Shown here: positions 34,698 to 43,716 of the stretch, piece after piece
Layout: every line of letters starts with the position of its first letter
Position numbering within the stretch: the stretch's first letter is position 1
From: Alphaproteobacteria bacterium
Lineage (GTDB): Bacteria > Pseudomonadota > Alphaproteobacteria > CAAGCB01 > CAG-977
Direction: 5' to 3'
Assembly: GCA_900768875.1 (NCBI GenBank)
Contig: CAAGEP010000006.1
Location: forward strand, 74,847-138,846
DNA length: 64,000 nucleotides
Translations under genes and position numbers: made by a program
Notes under the pieces: model-generated
What the model was told of the DNA's origin: nothing
Seen by the model: only the letters and a program-made list of their open reading frames with translations
Database searches by the model: none

Positions 34698-37600
34698 CTA
34701 GGCCTGAGCGTTGAAAACGCGCGACAAGGTCATATACAGACGGCCTGCTTCAGAACCCAGCAAAACAGCGGTCAGCACGTCGGAACGTTCGTTTTCCTGC
34801 GCGCGGGACAGCACACCTTCAAAAATGCCCATATATTTTGAAACATAATTGCGGAATTCGGAATCTTCGGTGTATTTTTCGCCGATTTTGCGGATTTGAT
34901 TTTTGTCAATCGCGCGGGACAGATAGCGGATAAATGCACTTTTATCGCCGGAATAGTAGCGTTTCCACAAATCGTCTTCAACATTCGGGGCGAACAGGCG
35001 CGTCATATCGACACCCAGCGATTGCAGCTGTTCAATAATCAGCGACGCGTCTTTCATAAAGCGGTCGGTGTCGGCGTCTTCTTTGCGTTTGTTCAGCGCG
35101 GCGATGTATTCCTCCGCCGATCGGGATGCCGAAATCAGCGATTGCACCTGACGATTGAACGCGCCGCCCAGTTTAAGGGACTGTGCCGAAATCTGTTCGC
35201 CCGATTCGTGGATTTCCTTGGCGTTTTCCTTTAGAACGCTCAACAAATCCTGCAGGCGTTTCAACGCTTCGTCTGCGGCGGTTGACAGCGTGTCCGACTG
35301 TTCGACGAACTGTTCGCCCGATTTGCGGACTTCGGCGGCGATGCGTTCGGAATTACCGGCGACTTCGCTGATCATGGCGCGCAAACGCTGGCCTGCGACA
35401 TCGATTTGAACGACGCCCTTGTTGGACATGTCCTCGAATTCTTTACCGATCTGATTGACGACATCGCCGATGCTGCGGACGCGTTCTTCGGCCGTTTCGG
35501 CGGTTTTGTTAAAGTCCTCGGCCCGTTCGCGCAGGACAACGCCGCAGTTTTTGACGGCTTTTTGGGCTTCTTCCGACAATCGAGAAACCTGATGCGCCTG
35601 TACCAAAAACGTATCGCCGGATTTTTCCAATTCTTCAAGCGCGATTTGAGAAGCGGCGCGCAGCCGTTCTTTTTTTGCGTCAAGCAAATCGCCCGCATCC
35701 GTCAGATCGCCGATGACTTGTTGAACCAGTTGCGACAAAAGTTCGGTTTTGTCCTCCAGCATTTCAGATGTGGATTGGGACAGCGACACGGATTTTGCGG
35801 CGGCTTTGGATGCTTCTTCGTTGCGCTGACGCAGGTTTTCGCCCATGGCTTCCAGCTCGAAACCGATGCGCGACGACGCGGTCAGCAAATCGGTCGTGTT
35901 TTTCCGAACGGCTTCGTTCGTATCGCGCAAATGAATCATCACGTCTTCCGCCGCGCCTTTCAAAGCGTCGGTTTGGCGGCTCAAAGACGCTTCACCCAGT
36001 CGAGACTGCGTGGCAATCATGTTGGCAACATCGCCTAAATCAATAATGTGCCTCTGCATGGAATCGCGAACCATCAAGACCTGCTGAGCCGATTGAGCGG
36101 ATTGTTTTTGCAAATCGTCCGTTTGAGCGGCGATTTCGGCTTTCAGTCCGTTCATGCGGTCGTTCAAGGCGTCCGCGGTTGCGGAAAAACCGGATTGCAC
36201 GCGGGCCAGCGTGTCGATGCCTGTTGTTTGATTGTCCGAAAAATCCTTCATTAAAGCCGAAATTTCCGTTATTTTTTCACCGAACAGGGCGGCGGCTTCG
36301 GTCAAGCGGGCTTTCGCCTGCGCGCCGATGTCCGTCAAGCTGTCCGTCTGCGCCGATAAAGCCGCGCCGACAACTTCCAAATGGGACACCGTCGTTTCCG
36401 ATGCGCGGGTCAGTTCTTTTGTTTGGACGCTCAGTCCTTCCTCAATCAAGCGGATGCGGGATACCAAGCGTTCCAAATCGCTGTCCGCCTGTTCGGACTG
36501 TTCCCGCAGCAAAGTCGCCGCTTTGCCCATTTGTTCCGCCAGTTTATCGGAAGCATCGGACATCGTTTTGCTCTGTTTGGAAAACAGGGAATCGATTCGA
36601 TCCGTCTTTTCCGACAAATCGCCGGCAACGGTTGTCGCTCTGTCCAGCAGAATTCCCGCATCCCCGTCCAGTTTGCGGAACTGTTCGTCCAGTTGGGAAA
36701 CGGCTTTTTCGGTGCGGCTTTTCAGCAAATCGGCGGACACGTCCATCTGCGTCATCCGTCGGGTGATTTCTGCGGAAACTTCTTCCGTATAGCCTGTCAT
36801 GCGGCGAATCGAATCGTCCAGCATGTCCTTGTGGGCGTCCAGTGTTTCCGCCAGCTGCGTGTTTGCGGCGGCCGTTTGTTTCGACGCATTGTCGAACGAT
36901 TGGATTTTGTTGCCCAAAGCAATTTCCAGTTCAGTGAATTTGTCGGCGGCGGCGGACGATTTCGCCACTATGTCGCGCAGCCGGTCGGACAGGCTTTCGA
37001 TTGTTGCGGCACTGCGGTTTTCAAGCAGTTCCGCGATGTGAGCCAAATCTTCCGACTGCTGTTTCAATTCGCCCTTGATTTCTTCCACTCTGGCCGATGC
37101 GGCGGAAATGTATTTCTGCTGTTGAGCCAACGACGTTTCGGACACCAGTGCCTGCGACACCAGTGCGCTGCTTAAATCGGACAGCTCGGCGGAATGTTTC
37201 AGCAGGCGGGCGCAAGAGGAATCGGCGCGTTCGTTTGTTTGATCGACCGCCGTTTTCAAAAGGCGCACGCTTGCTTCAAAGCAAGAGTTTATCGATTCCA
37301 ACCTGTCGTTCGCCGTATCCAAAGCGGCGTTCAGCCGCGCCGTTTGCGTATCCAGCGATTCCATGGCGGCTTGAGATTGGGCGTTCGTGTTTTTCAAAGC
37401 AACCGTCAGCAGTTGCGTTTTCATGTCGATTTGTTCGCCGACATCCGTCAGGCGGCTGCTCGCTTTTTCCGCCGCCGCTTCAATCGATTCGGCTTTGCCG
37501 TTCATTTCGTCCGATACCGCGGAAATGCCGCCGACGGCCGTTTGCGCCGCCGTGTTGATTTCGGCGATGTAAGTGTCCAATGTGGTCTGCAAGGTCTTGA

Positions 37601-38840
37601 AGCGCGCGACGATTTTTTCGGCTTCGCTGTCCAGACTGTTGTTTTGTTCCTTGAACGTGGCGGACAACTGCGCCGCCGTGGCGTGCAAAGCGTCGTTTTT
37701 GGCCGAAATTTCGCTTTGCTGGGCGGACAGCAATTCCGTCAAGGTCTGTTCGCGCCGTTCCAAATTGTCCGCCATCTGTTCCGCATTGGCGCGTGCCGAT
37801 TTCGTCAGTTCATCCAGAATTTGAGCTTTTTCATCCAGCAAAACCGTCAACGCCGCCACGGAATCCTGCGTGCGCGTTCCCGCCTGCTCAAGGGCGGTCA
37901 GCTGATTTCGGATTTCCGTGCTGATTTCCGTTGTCTGATTTGCCAGCTTTTCGCGAATGTTGTCGGCGGCGGCGGTTAAAGAGGCGGCGTTTTTGGCGAT
38001 TTCAAGCGCGGTGATGCCCGTTTGTTCCGTTAAAATGTCGCGGGCGTTTTCGGATGCGGTTTTCAGCAATCCGCTTTGTTCCCGCACATCCAAAGTCAAT
38101 CGGGTCAGATTGTCGGTCAAAATGTCGTTCGTTTGCAATAAAGCGTCGCGCTGCGCGGTCAGCCGTTCCCTTGCGGCGCAAACGGTTTCGTCGGTTTCGC
38201 GGGCGGCGTTTTGCAAAGCTTGCGTGTTTTCCTGCAGCAAGGACAGGCTTTTTTCCGTCTGTTCGCCGGCTAAAGTGCAAAGCTGTTCAAGTTCGCGCGT
38301 TTTTTCGGCGACTCCGTTCGTTCCCCGCGACAAGGCGGCTTCCATGGCTTCGGTGGCTTTGAAAATGCCGGAGGTTTGCTCTTCAAAAGATTTTCCGATC
38401 GAATCGGTACAGTTTTTCAATCGGGCGTAAACGGTGTTCAAATCCGATGTTTGCGCTTTCAAGCTGTCCAGCACACCCGATACATACAGGCGGTTTTTGG
38501 CTTCGGGATGCGTAAATTCCGCCATATAGCGGCGCAAAATGTCGGCCTCGCGGACATAGCGCCGTTCGGACGCAAAGTATGCCGCCGCAATCCAAATGAA
38601 GGCAACGGGACTCAGCAATCCCGTCAAGCAGCTGAAGTATTCGGGGGGCGTCATTTCGTAGCGCGCGCTCCACCACCCCGAAACGCCCAAAAACGACCAT
38701 GCCGAAACGCCCCACAAAACCGTTAGCGCGATTGCCGCAATCACGGCGATTTTGTCTTTTGCCGATTTCGGGGAAAGGGTTTCCTGCGACAGCAGCAGCG
38801 TTTCGTTTGTTTCGTTTTCCGAAGCCATGGTCTTTTCCAT
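34698..38840 (-). CDS. Giant membrane-anchored coiled-coil protein
   Basis: A 1380-aa protein with two membrane helices near the N-terminus (~30-55 and ~68-90), then about 1250 residues of Ala/Gln/Glu/Thr-rich coiled coil with many SLSQ, AEQ and TAAD patterns resembling apolipoprotein or methyl-accepting helices. It has no HAMP, methylation or kinase domain. The last ~100 residues are globular (LWKRYYSGDKSAFIRYLSRAI). The architecture resembles the alphaproteobacterial polar landmark TipN (two N-terminal helices plus a long coiled coil), but TipN is shorter (888 aa) and I cannot show homology. ATG 38828 is an alternative start with a better-placed GGAAAAG. It stands alone, divergent from ileS. 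Confidence 0.75.
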   Translation of the reverse strand: MEKTMASENETNETLLLSQETLSPKSAKDKIAVIAAIALTVLWGVSAWSFLGVSGWWSARYEMTPPEYFSCLTGLLSPVAFIWIAAAYFASERRYVREADILRRYMAEFTHPEAKNRLYVSGVLDSLKAQTSDLNTVYARLKNCTDSIGKSFEEQTSGIFKATEAMEAALSRGTNGVAEKTRELEQLCTLAGEQTEKSLSLLQENTQALQNAARETDETVCAARERLTAQRDALLQTNDILTDNLTRLTLDVREQSGLLKTASENARDILTEQTGITALEIAKNAASLTAAADNIREKLANQTTEISTEIRNQLTALEQAGTRTQDSVAALTVLLDEKAQILDELTKSARANAEQMADNLERREQTLTELLSAQQSEISAKNDALHATAAQLSATFKEQNNSLDSEAEKIVARFKTLQTTLDTYIAEINTAAQTAVGGISAVSDEMNGKAESIEAAAEKASSRLTDVGEQIDMKTQLLTVALKNTNAQSQAAMESLDTQTARLNAALDTANDRLESINSCFEASVRLLKTAVDQTNERADSSCARLLKHSAELSDLSSALVSQALVSETSLAQQQKYISAASARVEEIKGELKQQSEDLAHIAELLENRSAATIESLSDRLRDIVAKSSAAADKFTELEIALGNKIQSFDNASKQTAAANTQLAETLDAHKDMLDDSIRRMTGYTEEVSAEITRRMTQMDVSADLLKSRTEKAVSQLDEQFRKLDGDAGILLDRATTVAGDLSEKTDRIDSLFSKQSKTMSDASDKLAEQMGKAATLLREQSEQADSDLERLVSRIRLIEEGLSVQTKELTRASETTVSHLEVVGAALSAQTDSLTDIGAQAKARLTEAAALFGEKITEISALMKDFSDNQTTGIDTLARVQSGFSATADALNDRMNGLKAEIAAQTDDLQKQSAQSAQQVLMVRDSMQRHIIDLGDVANMIATQSRLGEASLSRQTDALKGAAEDVMIHLRDTNEAVRKNTTDLLTASSRIGFELEAMGENLRQRNEEASKAAAKSVSLSQSTSEMLEDKTELLSQLVQQVIGDLTDAGDLLDAKKERLRAASQIALEELEKSGDTFLVQAHQVSRLSEEAQKAVKNCGVVLRERAEDFNKTAETAEERVRSIGDVVNQIGKEFEDMSNKGVVQIDVAGQRLRAMISEVAGNSERIAAEVRKSGEQFVEQSDTLSTAADEALKRLQDLLSVLKENAKEIHESGEQISAQSLKLGGAFNRQVQSLISASRSAEEYIAALNKRKEDADTDRFMKDASLIIEQLQSLGVDMTRLFAPNVEDDLWKRYYSGDKSAFIRYLSRAIDKNQIRKIGEKYTEDSEFRNYVSKYMGIFEGVLSRAQENERSDVLTAVLLGSEAGRLYMTLSRVFNAQA

Positions 38841-38974
38841 TCGTCAAGGGTGTTTTTTTATTCTTCAAAATCCCTCAAATTTGCCTTTTCGTCAAGGATT
38901 GTGTTGACGTTTAAGGGCGATATGATTAAAAAAGTATCCCAAGGATAACTCTATCGGTCGGAGATTTTTACGAT

Positions 38975-41900
38975 ATGACGGAAAAAACAAAGCATTATCC
39001 CGACGTTTCGGCAAAAGCGGACTTTCCGCAGCTGGAACGCGATATTCTGGAGTATTGGCGCAAGGACGACACGTTCGCGAAATCCATCGCCAACCGCGAC
39101 GCGGGCGCGAAAGGGTCGAACGAATACGTTTTCTACGACGGTCCTCCGTTCGCGAACGGCTTGCCCCACTACGGGCATTTGCTGACGGGCTACGTCAAGG
39201 ACATCGTTCCCCGCTATCAGACAATGCGCGGACACCGCGTCGAACGCCGTTTCGGCTGGGACTGCCACGGCTTGCCCGCGGAAATGGATACGGAAAAGTT
39301 CTTGGGCATTTCGGGACGCGCCGCGATTTCCAAATTCGGCATCGGCAAGTTCAACGAAACCTGCCGCGAACGCGTGCTGATGTACACCAACGAATGGAAG
39401 CAGACCGTTACCCGTCAGGCGCGCTGGGTGTCGTTTGACAACGACTACAAAACGATGGATTTGAACTATATGGAATCCATCATTTGGGCGTTCAAGGAAC
39501 TGTATAAAAAAGGATTGATGTACGAAGGCGTCCGCATCCAGCCGTACAGCTGGGCGGCGGAAACCCCCGTGTCGAACTTTGAAACGCGTATGGATAACTG
39601 CTATCGCGAACGCGAAGACCCGTCCGTGACCGTGATGTTCACGTTAAACCCCGTCGAGGGCGAAACAATGCCCGTCAAAGCGCTGGCGTGGACGACGACT
39701 CCGTGGACTTTGCCGTCAAACTTGGCGCTGTGCGTGAACAAGGAATTCGATTACGACTTTTACGAAGAAGACGGCGTTCAATATGTTCTGGCTTCCGCTT
39801 TGGTCGGACGCTACAAACGCGAACTCGCCAAAGCCGTCAAAGTCAAAACGGTCAAGGGCGCGGAGCTGGTCGGACGCACGTATCAGCCGTTGTTCCCGTA
39901 CTTTGAAGGGACGAAAAACGCTTTCCGAATCATTCAGGCTGACTATGTTTCGACCGAAGACGGCACGGGAATCGTTCACATCGCCCCCGGATTCGGCGAA
40001 GACGACATGATTGCTTGTCAGCCTTACGATATTCCCGTGGTCTGCCCCGTGGACGGCAAGGGCTGCTTTACCAAAGAAGTCCCCGATTACGAAGGCATGC
40101 AGGTTTTTGAAACCAACGAACCGATTATCAAACGCCTGAAAGCCGAAGGCAAGCTGGTGCGCAAGGAAATGTACAAGCACAACTATCCGCACTGCTGGCG
40201 CACGGACACCCCGCTGATTTACAAGGCGATTAACAGCTGGTTCGTCAAAGTCACGGCTTTCCGCGATAAAATGGTCGCGAACAACCAAACCATCAACTGG
40301 ATTCCCGAACACATCAAAAACGGGGCGATGGGCATGTGGCTGGAAGGCGCGCGCGACTGGTCGATTTCCCGCAACCGTTTCTGGGGCGCGCCCATTCCCG
40401 TGTGGAAATCCGACGATCCGAAGTATCCGCGCGTCGACGTGTACGGTTCGATTGCCGAACTGGAAAAAGACTTCGGCGTCAAAGTCACCGACCTGCACCG
40501 TCCGTTCATCGACACGCTGGTGCGTCCGAACCCCGACGATCCGACGGGCAAATCCATGATGCGCCGCGTCGAGGACGTTTTGGACTGCTGGTTCGAATCG
40601 GGATCGATGCCGTTCGCGCAGGTGCATTACCCGTTTGAAAACAAGGACTGGTTCGAAAACCATTCGCCCGCGGATTTCATCGTCGAATACTTGGCGCAGA
40701 CCCGCGGCTGGTTCTATACCCTGATGGTGATGAGCACCGCTTTGTTCGACCGCGCGCCGTTCAAGACATGCTTGTGCCACGGTGTCGTGCTGGACGAAAA
40801 CCAGCAAAAGCTGTCGAAGCGTTTGCGCAACTATCCCGATCCGACGGACGTGTTCAACACGCTGGGGTCGGACGCGCTGCGGTGGTTTTTGGTGTCTTCG
40901 CCGATTTTGCGCGGGGGCAACCTGTCCATCGACCGCGAAGGCAAGGAAATCGCGAAATCGTCGCGCAAAGCCTTGATTCCGCTGTGGAACGCGTTTTACT
41001 TCTTCACGCTGTACGCGAACGCCGAAGGGCTGAAAGCCAAAGAACTGTATGCGCCGAAAGACATTCTTGACCGCTATATTCTGGCAAAAACCCGCGATTT
41101 GGTCAAAACGCTGACCGAAGAACTGGACGCGTGCGACATTGTCAGCGCTTGCGCCGCGGTGGCGGATTTCCTTGAAATCATGAACAACTGGTACATTCGC
41201 CGTTCCCGCGCGCGGTTCTGGGACGTTTCGCAGGGGACGGAAGCGTTCGATACCCTGTACACGGTTCTGGTCACGCTGTCCAAAGCGTTGGCGCCTTTGC
41301 TGCCGTTGACGTGCGAATACATCTACCGCGCTTTGACGGGCGGGGAAAGCGTCCATTTGACGGATTATCCCGATTACAACGCTTTCGCGGCTGACGACAA
41401 GCTGGTGGCTGACATGGACTTTGTGCGCGCCGTGTGTTCGACCGCCAAAGCGATTCGCGAAGATCACAAGCTCCGCAACCGCCTGCCGTTGGCGTCGATG
41501 ACGGTCGCGGGCGCGAAAACGGGGGCTTTGAACGCTTACGCCGAATTGATTGAGGACGAAGTCAACGTCAAAAATCTGATTTTGGCGCAAAATGTCGAAG
41601 AACTGGCGGATCAAACGCTGTACATCATCACGCCGCTGGTCGGCAAGCGTTTAGGGCGGTTTATGAAAGACATTCTTGCCGCGTCCAAAACAACCGAATG
41701 GCGCAAAAACGACGACGGCACGCTGTCAATCGCGGGACAGACTTTGAATCCCGACGAATTCGAATTGCGCTTGGTTTTGAAAGACGGCAAAGCGGGACAG
41801 GCTTTGCCCGACAACACGGCGGTCGTCGTTCTGGATACGGAAATCCGTCCCGAACTGGAACGCGAAGGCATCGCCCGCGACTTTGTCCGCGCGATTCAGC

Positions 41901-42112
41901 AGAAACGCAAAGACAGCGGATTCGACGTGTCCGACAGAATCGAAGTCAGGTACGATTCCGATTCTTCCATTATTCCGGAAGCGTTGAAAGAACACGCGGA
42001 TTACATTTCCGAACAGGTTTTGGCTGTCAAATTTGCCGAACAAAAAGGATTGACGGGCGATACGGAGGAAGTCGGCGACGGCAGAATCACGTTTGCCATC
42101 AAGAAAGCGTGA
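38975..42112 (+). CDS. ileS: Isoleucyl-tRNA synthetase, type 2 (eukaryote-like)
   Basis: A 1045-aa class I synthetase charging tRNA-Ile. The HIGH motif reads HYGH (~65, in GLPHYGHLLTG) and KMSKS reads KLSKR (~611-615, in DENQQKLSKRLRNYPDP). The editing CP1 region has the threonine-rich stretch LAWTTTPWTLPSN. The KRLRNYPDP extension, HYGH and the C-terminal beta-rich domain are typical of IleRS type 2, which includes eukaryotic cytosolic and mupirocin-tolerant bacterial enzymes. The C-terminal zinc finger of type 1 is absent. The gene appears to be single-copy here. A strong terminator follows. Confidence 0.95.
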   Translation: MTEKTKHYPDVSAKADFPQLERDILEYWRKDDTFAKSIANRDAGAKGSNEYVFYDGPPFANGLPHYGHLLTGYVKDIVPRYQTMRGHRVERRFGWDCHGLPAEMDTEKFLGISGRAAISKFGIGKFNETCRERVLMYTNEWKQTVTRQARWVSFDNDYKTMDLNYMESIIWAFKELYKKGLMYEGVRIQPYSWAAETPVSNFETRMDNCYREREDPSVTVMFTLNPVEGETMPVKALAWTTTPWTLPSNLALCVNKEFDYDFYEEDGVQYVLASALVGRYKRELAKAVKVKTVKGAELVGRTYQPLFPYFEGTKNAFRIIQADYVSTEDGTGIVHIAPGFGEDDMIACQPYDIPVVCPVDGKGCFTKEVPDYEGMQVFETNEPIIKRLKAEGKLVRKEMYKHNYPHCWRTDTPLIYKAINSWFVKVTAFRDKMVANNQTINWIPEHIKNGAMGMWLEGARDWSISRNRFWGAPIPVWKSDDPKYPRVDVYGSIAELEKDFGVKVTDLHRPFIDTLVRPNPDDPTGKSMMRRVEDVLDCWFESGSMPFAQVHYPFENKDWFENHSPADFIVEYLAQTRGWFYTLMVMSTALFDRAPFKTCLCHGVVLDENQQKLSKRLRNYPDPTDVFNTLGSDALRWFLVSSPILRGGNLSIDREGKEIAKSSRKALIPLWNAFYFFTLYANAEGLKAKELYAPKDILDRYILAKTRDLVKTLTEELDACDIVSACAAVADFLEIMNNWYIRRSRARFWDVSQGTEAFDTLYTVLVTLSKALAPLLPLTCEYIYRALTGGESVHLTDYPDYNAFAADDKLVADMDFVRAVCSTAKAIREDHKLRNRLPLASMTVAGAKTGALNAYAELIEDEVNVKNLILAQNVEELADQTLYIITPLVGKRLGRFMKDILAASKTTEWRKNDDGTLSIAGQTLNPDEFELRLVLKDGKAGQALPDNTAVVVLDTEIRPELEREGIARDFVRAIQQKRKDSGFDVSDRIEVRYDSDSSIIPEALKEHADYISEQVLAVKFAEQKGLTGDTEEVGDGRITFAIKKA

Positions 42113-42122
42113 ATTCCGCATA

Positions 42123-42155
42123 AAAAAAAGCCCGCTTGACGCAAGCGGGCTTTTT
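42123..42155. terminator. Terminator after ileS
   Basis: GCCCGCTTG (42130-42138) pairs with CAAGCGGGC (42142-42150) around ACG, followed by five T and preceded by an A run. Confidence 0.9.
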
Positions 42156-42217
42156 CTGTTTCATCCTCTTGAAACGCCGACGGGGAATGTTATTTATATT
42201 TCAGCAGGAGTGTTGTC

Positions 42218-42970
42218 ATGATTATCAAACAGCCCTTTTATTTTGCCCCCGCGAACGAAGACCGCACGCTTCACATTTATTTGCCCGACGATTACGATAA
42301 AACGGACGAACGCTATCCCGTGATGTACATGTTCGACGGACACAATTTGTTTTACGATTCCGATGCGACTTACGGAAAAAGCTGGGGGATGAAGGATTTT
42401 CTGGATTCTTGGGGCAAGAAAATCATCATCGTCGGTTTGGAATGTTCGCACGTCGGCAACAACCGCTTAATCGAATTTTGTCCGTATCATTGGGATTCGT
42501 TCGTCGGTCCGATTGACGGCACGGGCGACGAAACCATGCGCTGGATGGTTGACGAACTGAAGCCTTACATTGATGCGAATTTCAGGACTTGGGCGCACAG
42601 GGAAGCGACGGGCATCGGCGGCAGCAGTATGGGCGGGCTGATGTCTTTGTACGCGGTTATCCGCTATAACGGCACTTATTCCAAAGCGGCGTGTCTGTCA
42701 TCCGCCATCAGCTTTTGCGGCAAGGAATTGCGGCAGGCAATCAACGACTGTCCGATAAATCCCGATACCAAAGTTTATTTGAGCTGGGGAACGATGGAAA
42801 GCCGTAGCGCGCGCGGCAAAGCGATTATGGCGGCGTGCAACAAATCAATGAACGACCGTTTGTACGCCAAAGGCGCGCAGCTTTACATGTATCGGCAGGT
42901 GCGCGGCAGACATTGCGAAGCCGATTGGGAAAAACAAGTCCCTTTGTTTATGAATTTTCTGTGGTGTTGA
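42218..42970 (+). CDS. Putative esterase (Fes/esterase-D-like alpha/beta hydrolase)
   Basis: A 250-aa cytoplasmic hydrolase without signal peptide; ATG 42218 follows AGGAG. YPVMYMFDGHNLF forms the oxyanion region and GIGGSSMGGLMSLYA the nucleophile elbow (Ser in GxSxG). A histidine near the end (GRHCEADWEKQ) completes the triad. The Esterase_PF00756 family includes acyl-CoA and siderophore esterases, and feruloyl esterases. It converges on the nucleoside phosphorylase gene with a 23-bp overlap, so it is not in an operon with it. Substrate unknown. Confidence 0.82.
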   Translation: MIIKQPFYFAPANEDRTLHIYLPDDYDKTDERYPVMYMFDGHNLFYDSDATYGKSWGMKDFLDSWGKKIIIVGLECSHVGNNRLIEFCPYHWDSFVGPIDGTGDETMRWMVDELKPYIDANFRTWAHREATGIGGSSMGGLMSLYAVIRYNGTYSKAACLSSAISFCGKELRQAINDCPINPDTKVYLSWGTMESRSARGKAIMAACNKSMNDRLYAKGAQLYMYRQVRGRHCEADWEKQVPLFMNFLWC

Positions 42971-43691
42971 GCCGTTCAAACGCGTTCAGGGCGGTTAGAA
43001 TCTCGTTTCTTTCGCCTTGTTGAGTCAGCGATTCCCCGTCAACGTAACCGCCGATGGAATCCGCCGTGTTGCCGCCGTATTCGACGACGTTGTTTAAAAT
43101 CGACGCCGTTTTGACGCCGCGCAGACGTCCGACGGTGAACAAAGCCGCCGTTTCCATGTCCGCGCCCAGTACGCCTTTTTTCGACCAGAACGCCTGTTGT
43201 TCCGCGTTGTCGTCGATGTAAAAGCTTTCGTGGCTGTGGACGATGCCGATATGGTGCGCAAAGCCGTTTTCCGCGGCGGTTTTAACGCACGCGTTCAGCA
43301 AAGTTGTGTCGGGAACGGCGGGAAAGCGCAAATCGACATAGGCTTGGGATGCGCCGTCGTCGCGCACCGCGCCGCACGCGATAATCAAATCGCCGATACG
43401 GATGCCCGTCTGCATGGCGCCGCACGAACCGATGCGAATCATCGCTTCAACGCCGATTTTGTGCAGTTCTTCGACGGCAATGGATGCCGAGCTTCCCCCG
43501 ATTCCCGTCGAAACCGCCAGAATGTCCGTGCCGTGATAGCGACCGCGCAAACTGCGGTATTCGCGGTTGAACGCCAGCTGTTCGACATCGGTCAAAAACG
43601 CCGCGATTTTATCCAAACGCGCGGGATCTCCCGGCAGCAAAGCGTATTTGATGTTTAAAGAATCGTCCAAACGGATATGAGGTTGAAGCAT
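42948..43691 (-). CDS. Nucleoside phosphorylase (uridine phosphorylase-like)
   Basis: A 247-aa PNP_UDP_1 family enzyme. YALLPGDPARLDKIA is the phosphate loop, STGIGGSSASIAVEEL and RIGSCGAMQ the core strands, and GVLGADMETAALFTVGRLRGVKTASIL the ribose/base-binding segment with the catalytic acid region. It splits a nucleoside with phosphate to a base and ribose-1-phosphate in salvage; the DMETAA spacing fits uridine phosphorylase best, but inosine or related nucleosides are possible. It lies 3' of the DUF2207 gene on the same strand after a 25-bp gap. Confidence 0.88.
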   Translation of the reverse strand: MLQPHIRLDDSLNIKYALLPGDPARLDKIAAFLTDVEQLAFNREYRSLRGRYHGTDILAVSTGIGGSSASIAVEELHKIGVEAMIRIGSCGAMQTGIRIGDLIIACGAVRDDGASQAYVDLRFPAVPDTTLLNACVKTAAENGFAHHIGIVHSHESFYIDDNAEQQAFWSKKGVLGADMETAALFTVGRLRGVKTASILNNVVEYGGNTADSIGGYVDGESLTQQGERNEILTALNAFERLNTTENS

Positions 43692-43716
43692 TTTTAAAAT
43701 CCTTTCAAATCAAAAA

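Noticed and set aside
39716..41614. 632-aa minus-strand frame inside ileS
   Set aside because: Antisense to a clear synthetase with all motifs; low-complexity Arg/Gln/His-rich product typical of shadow frames.
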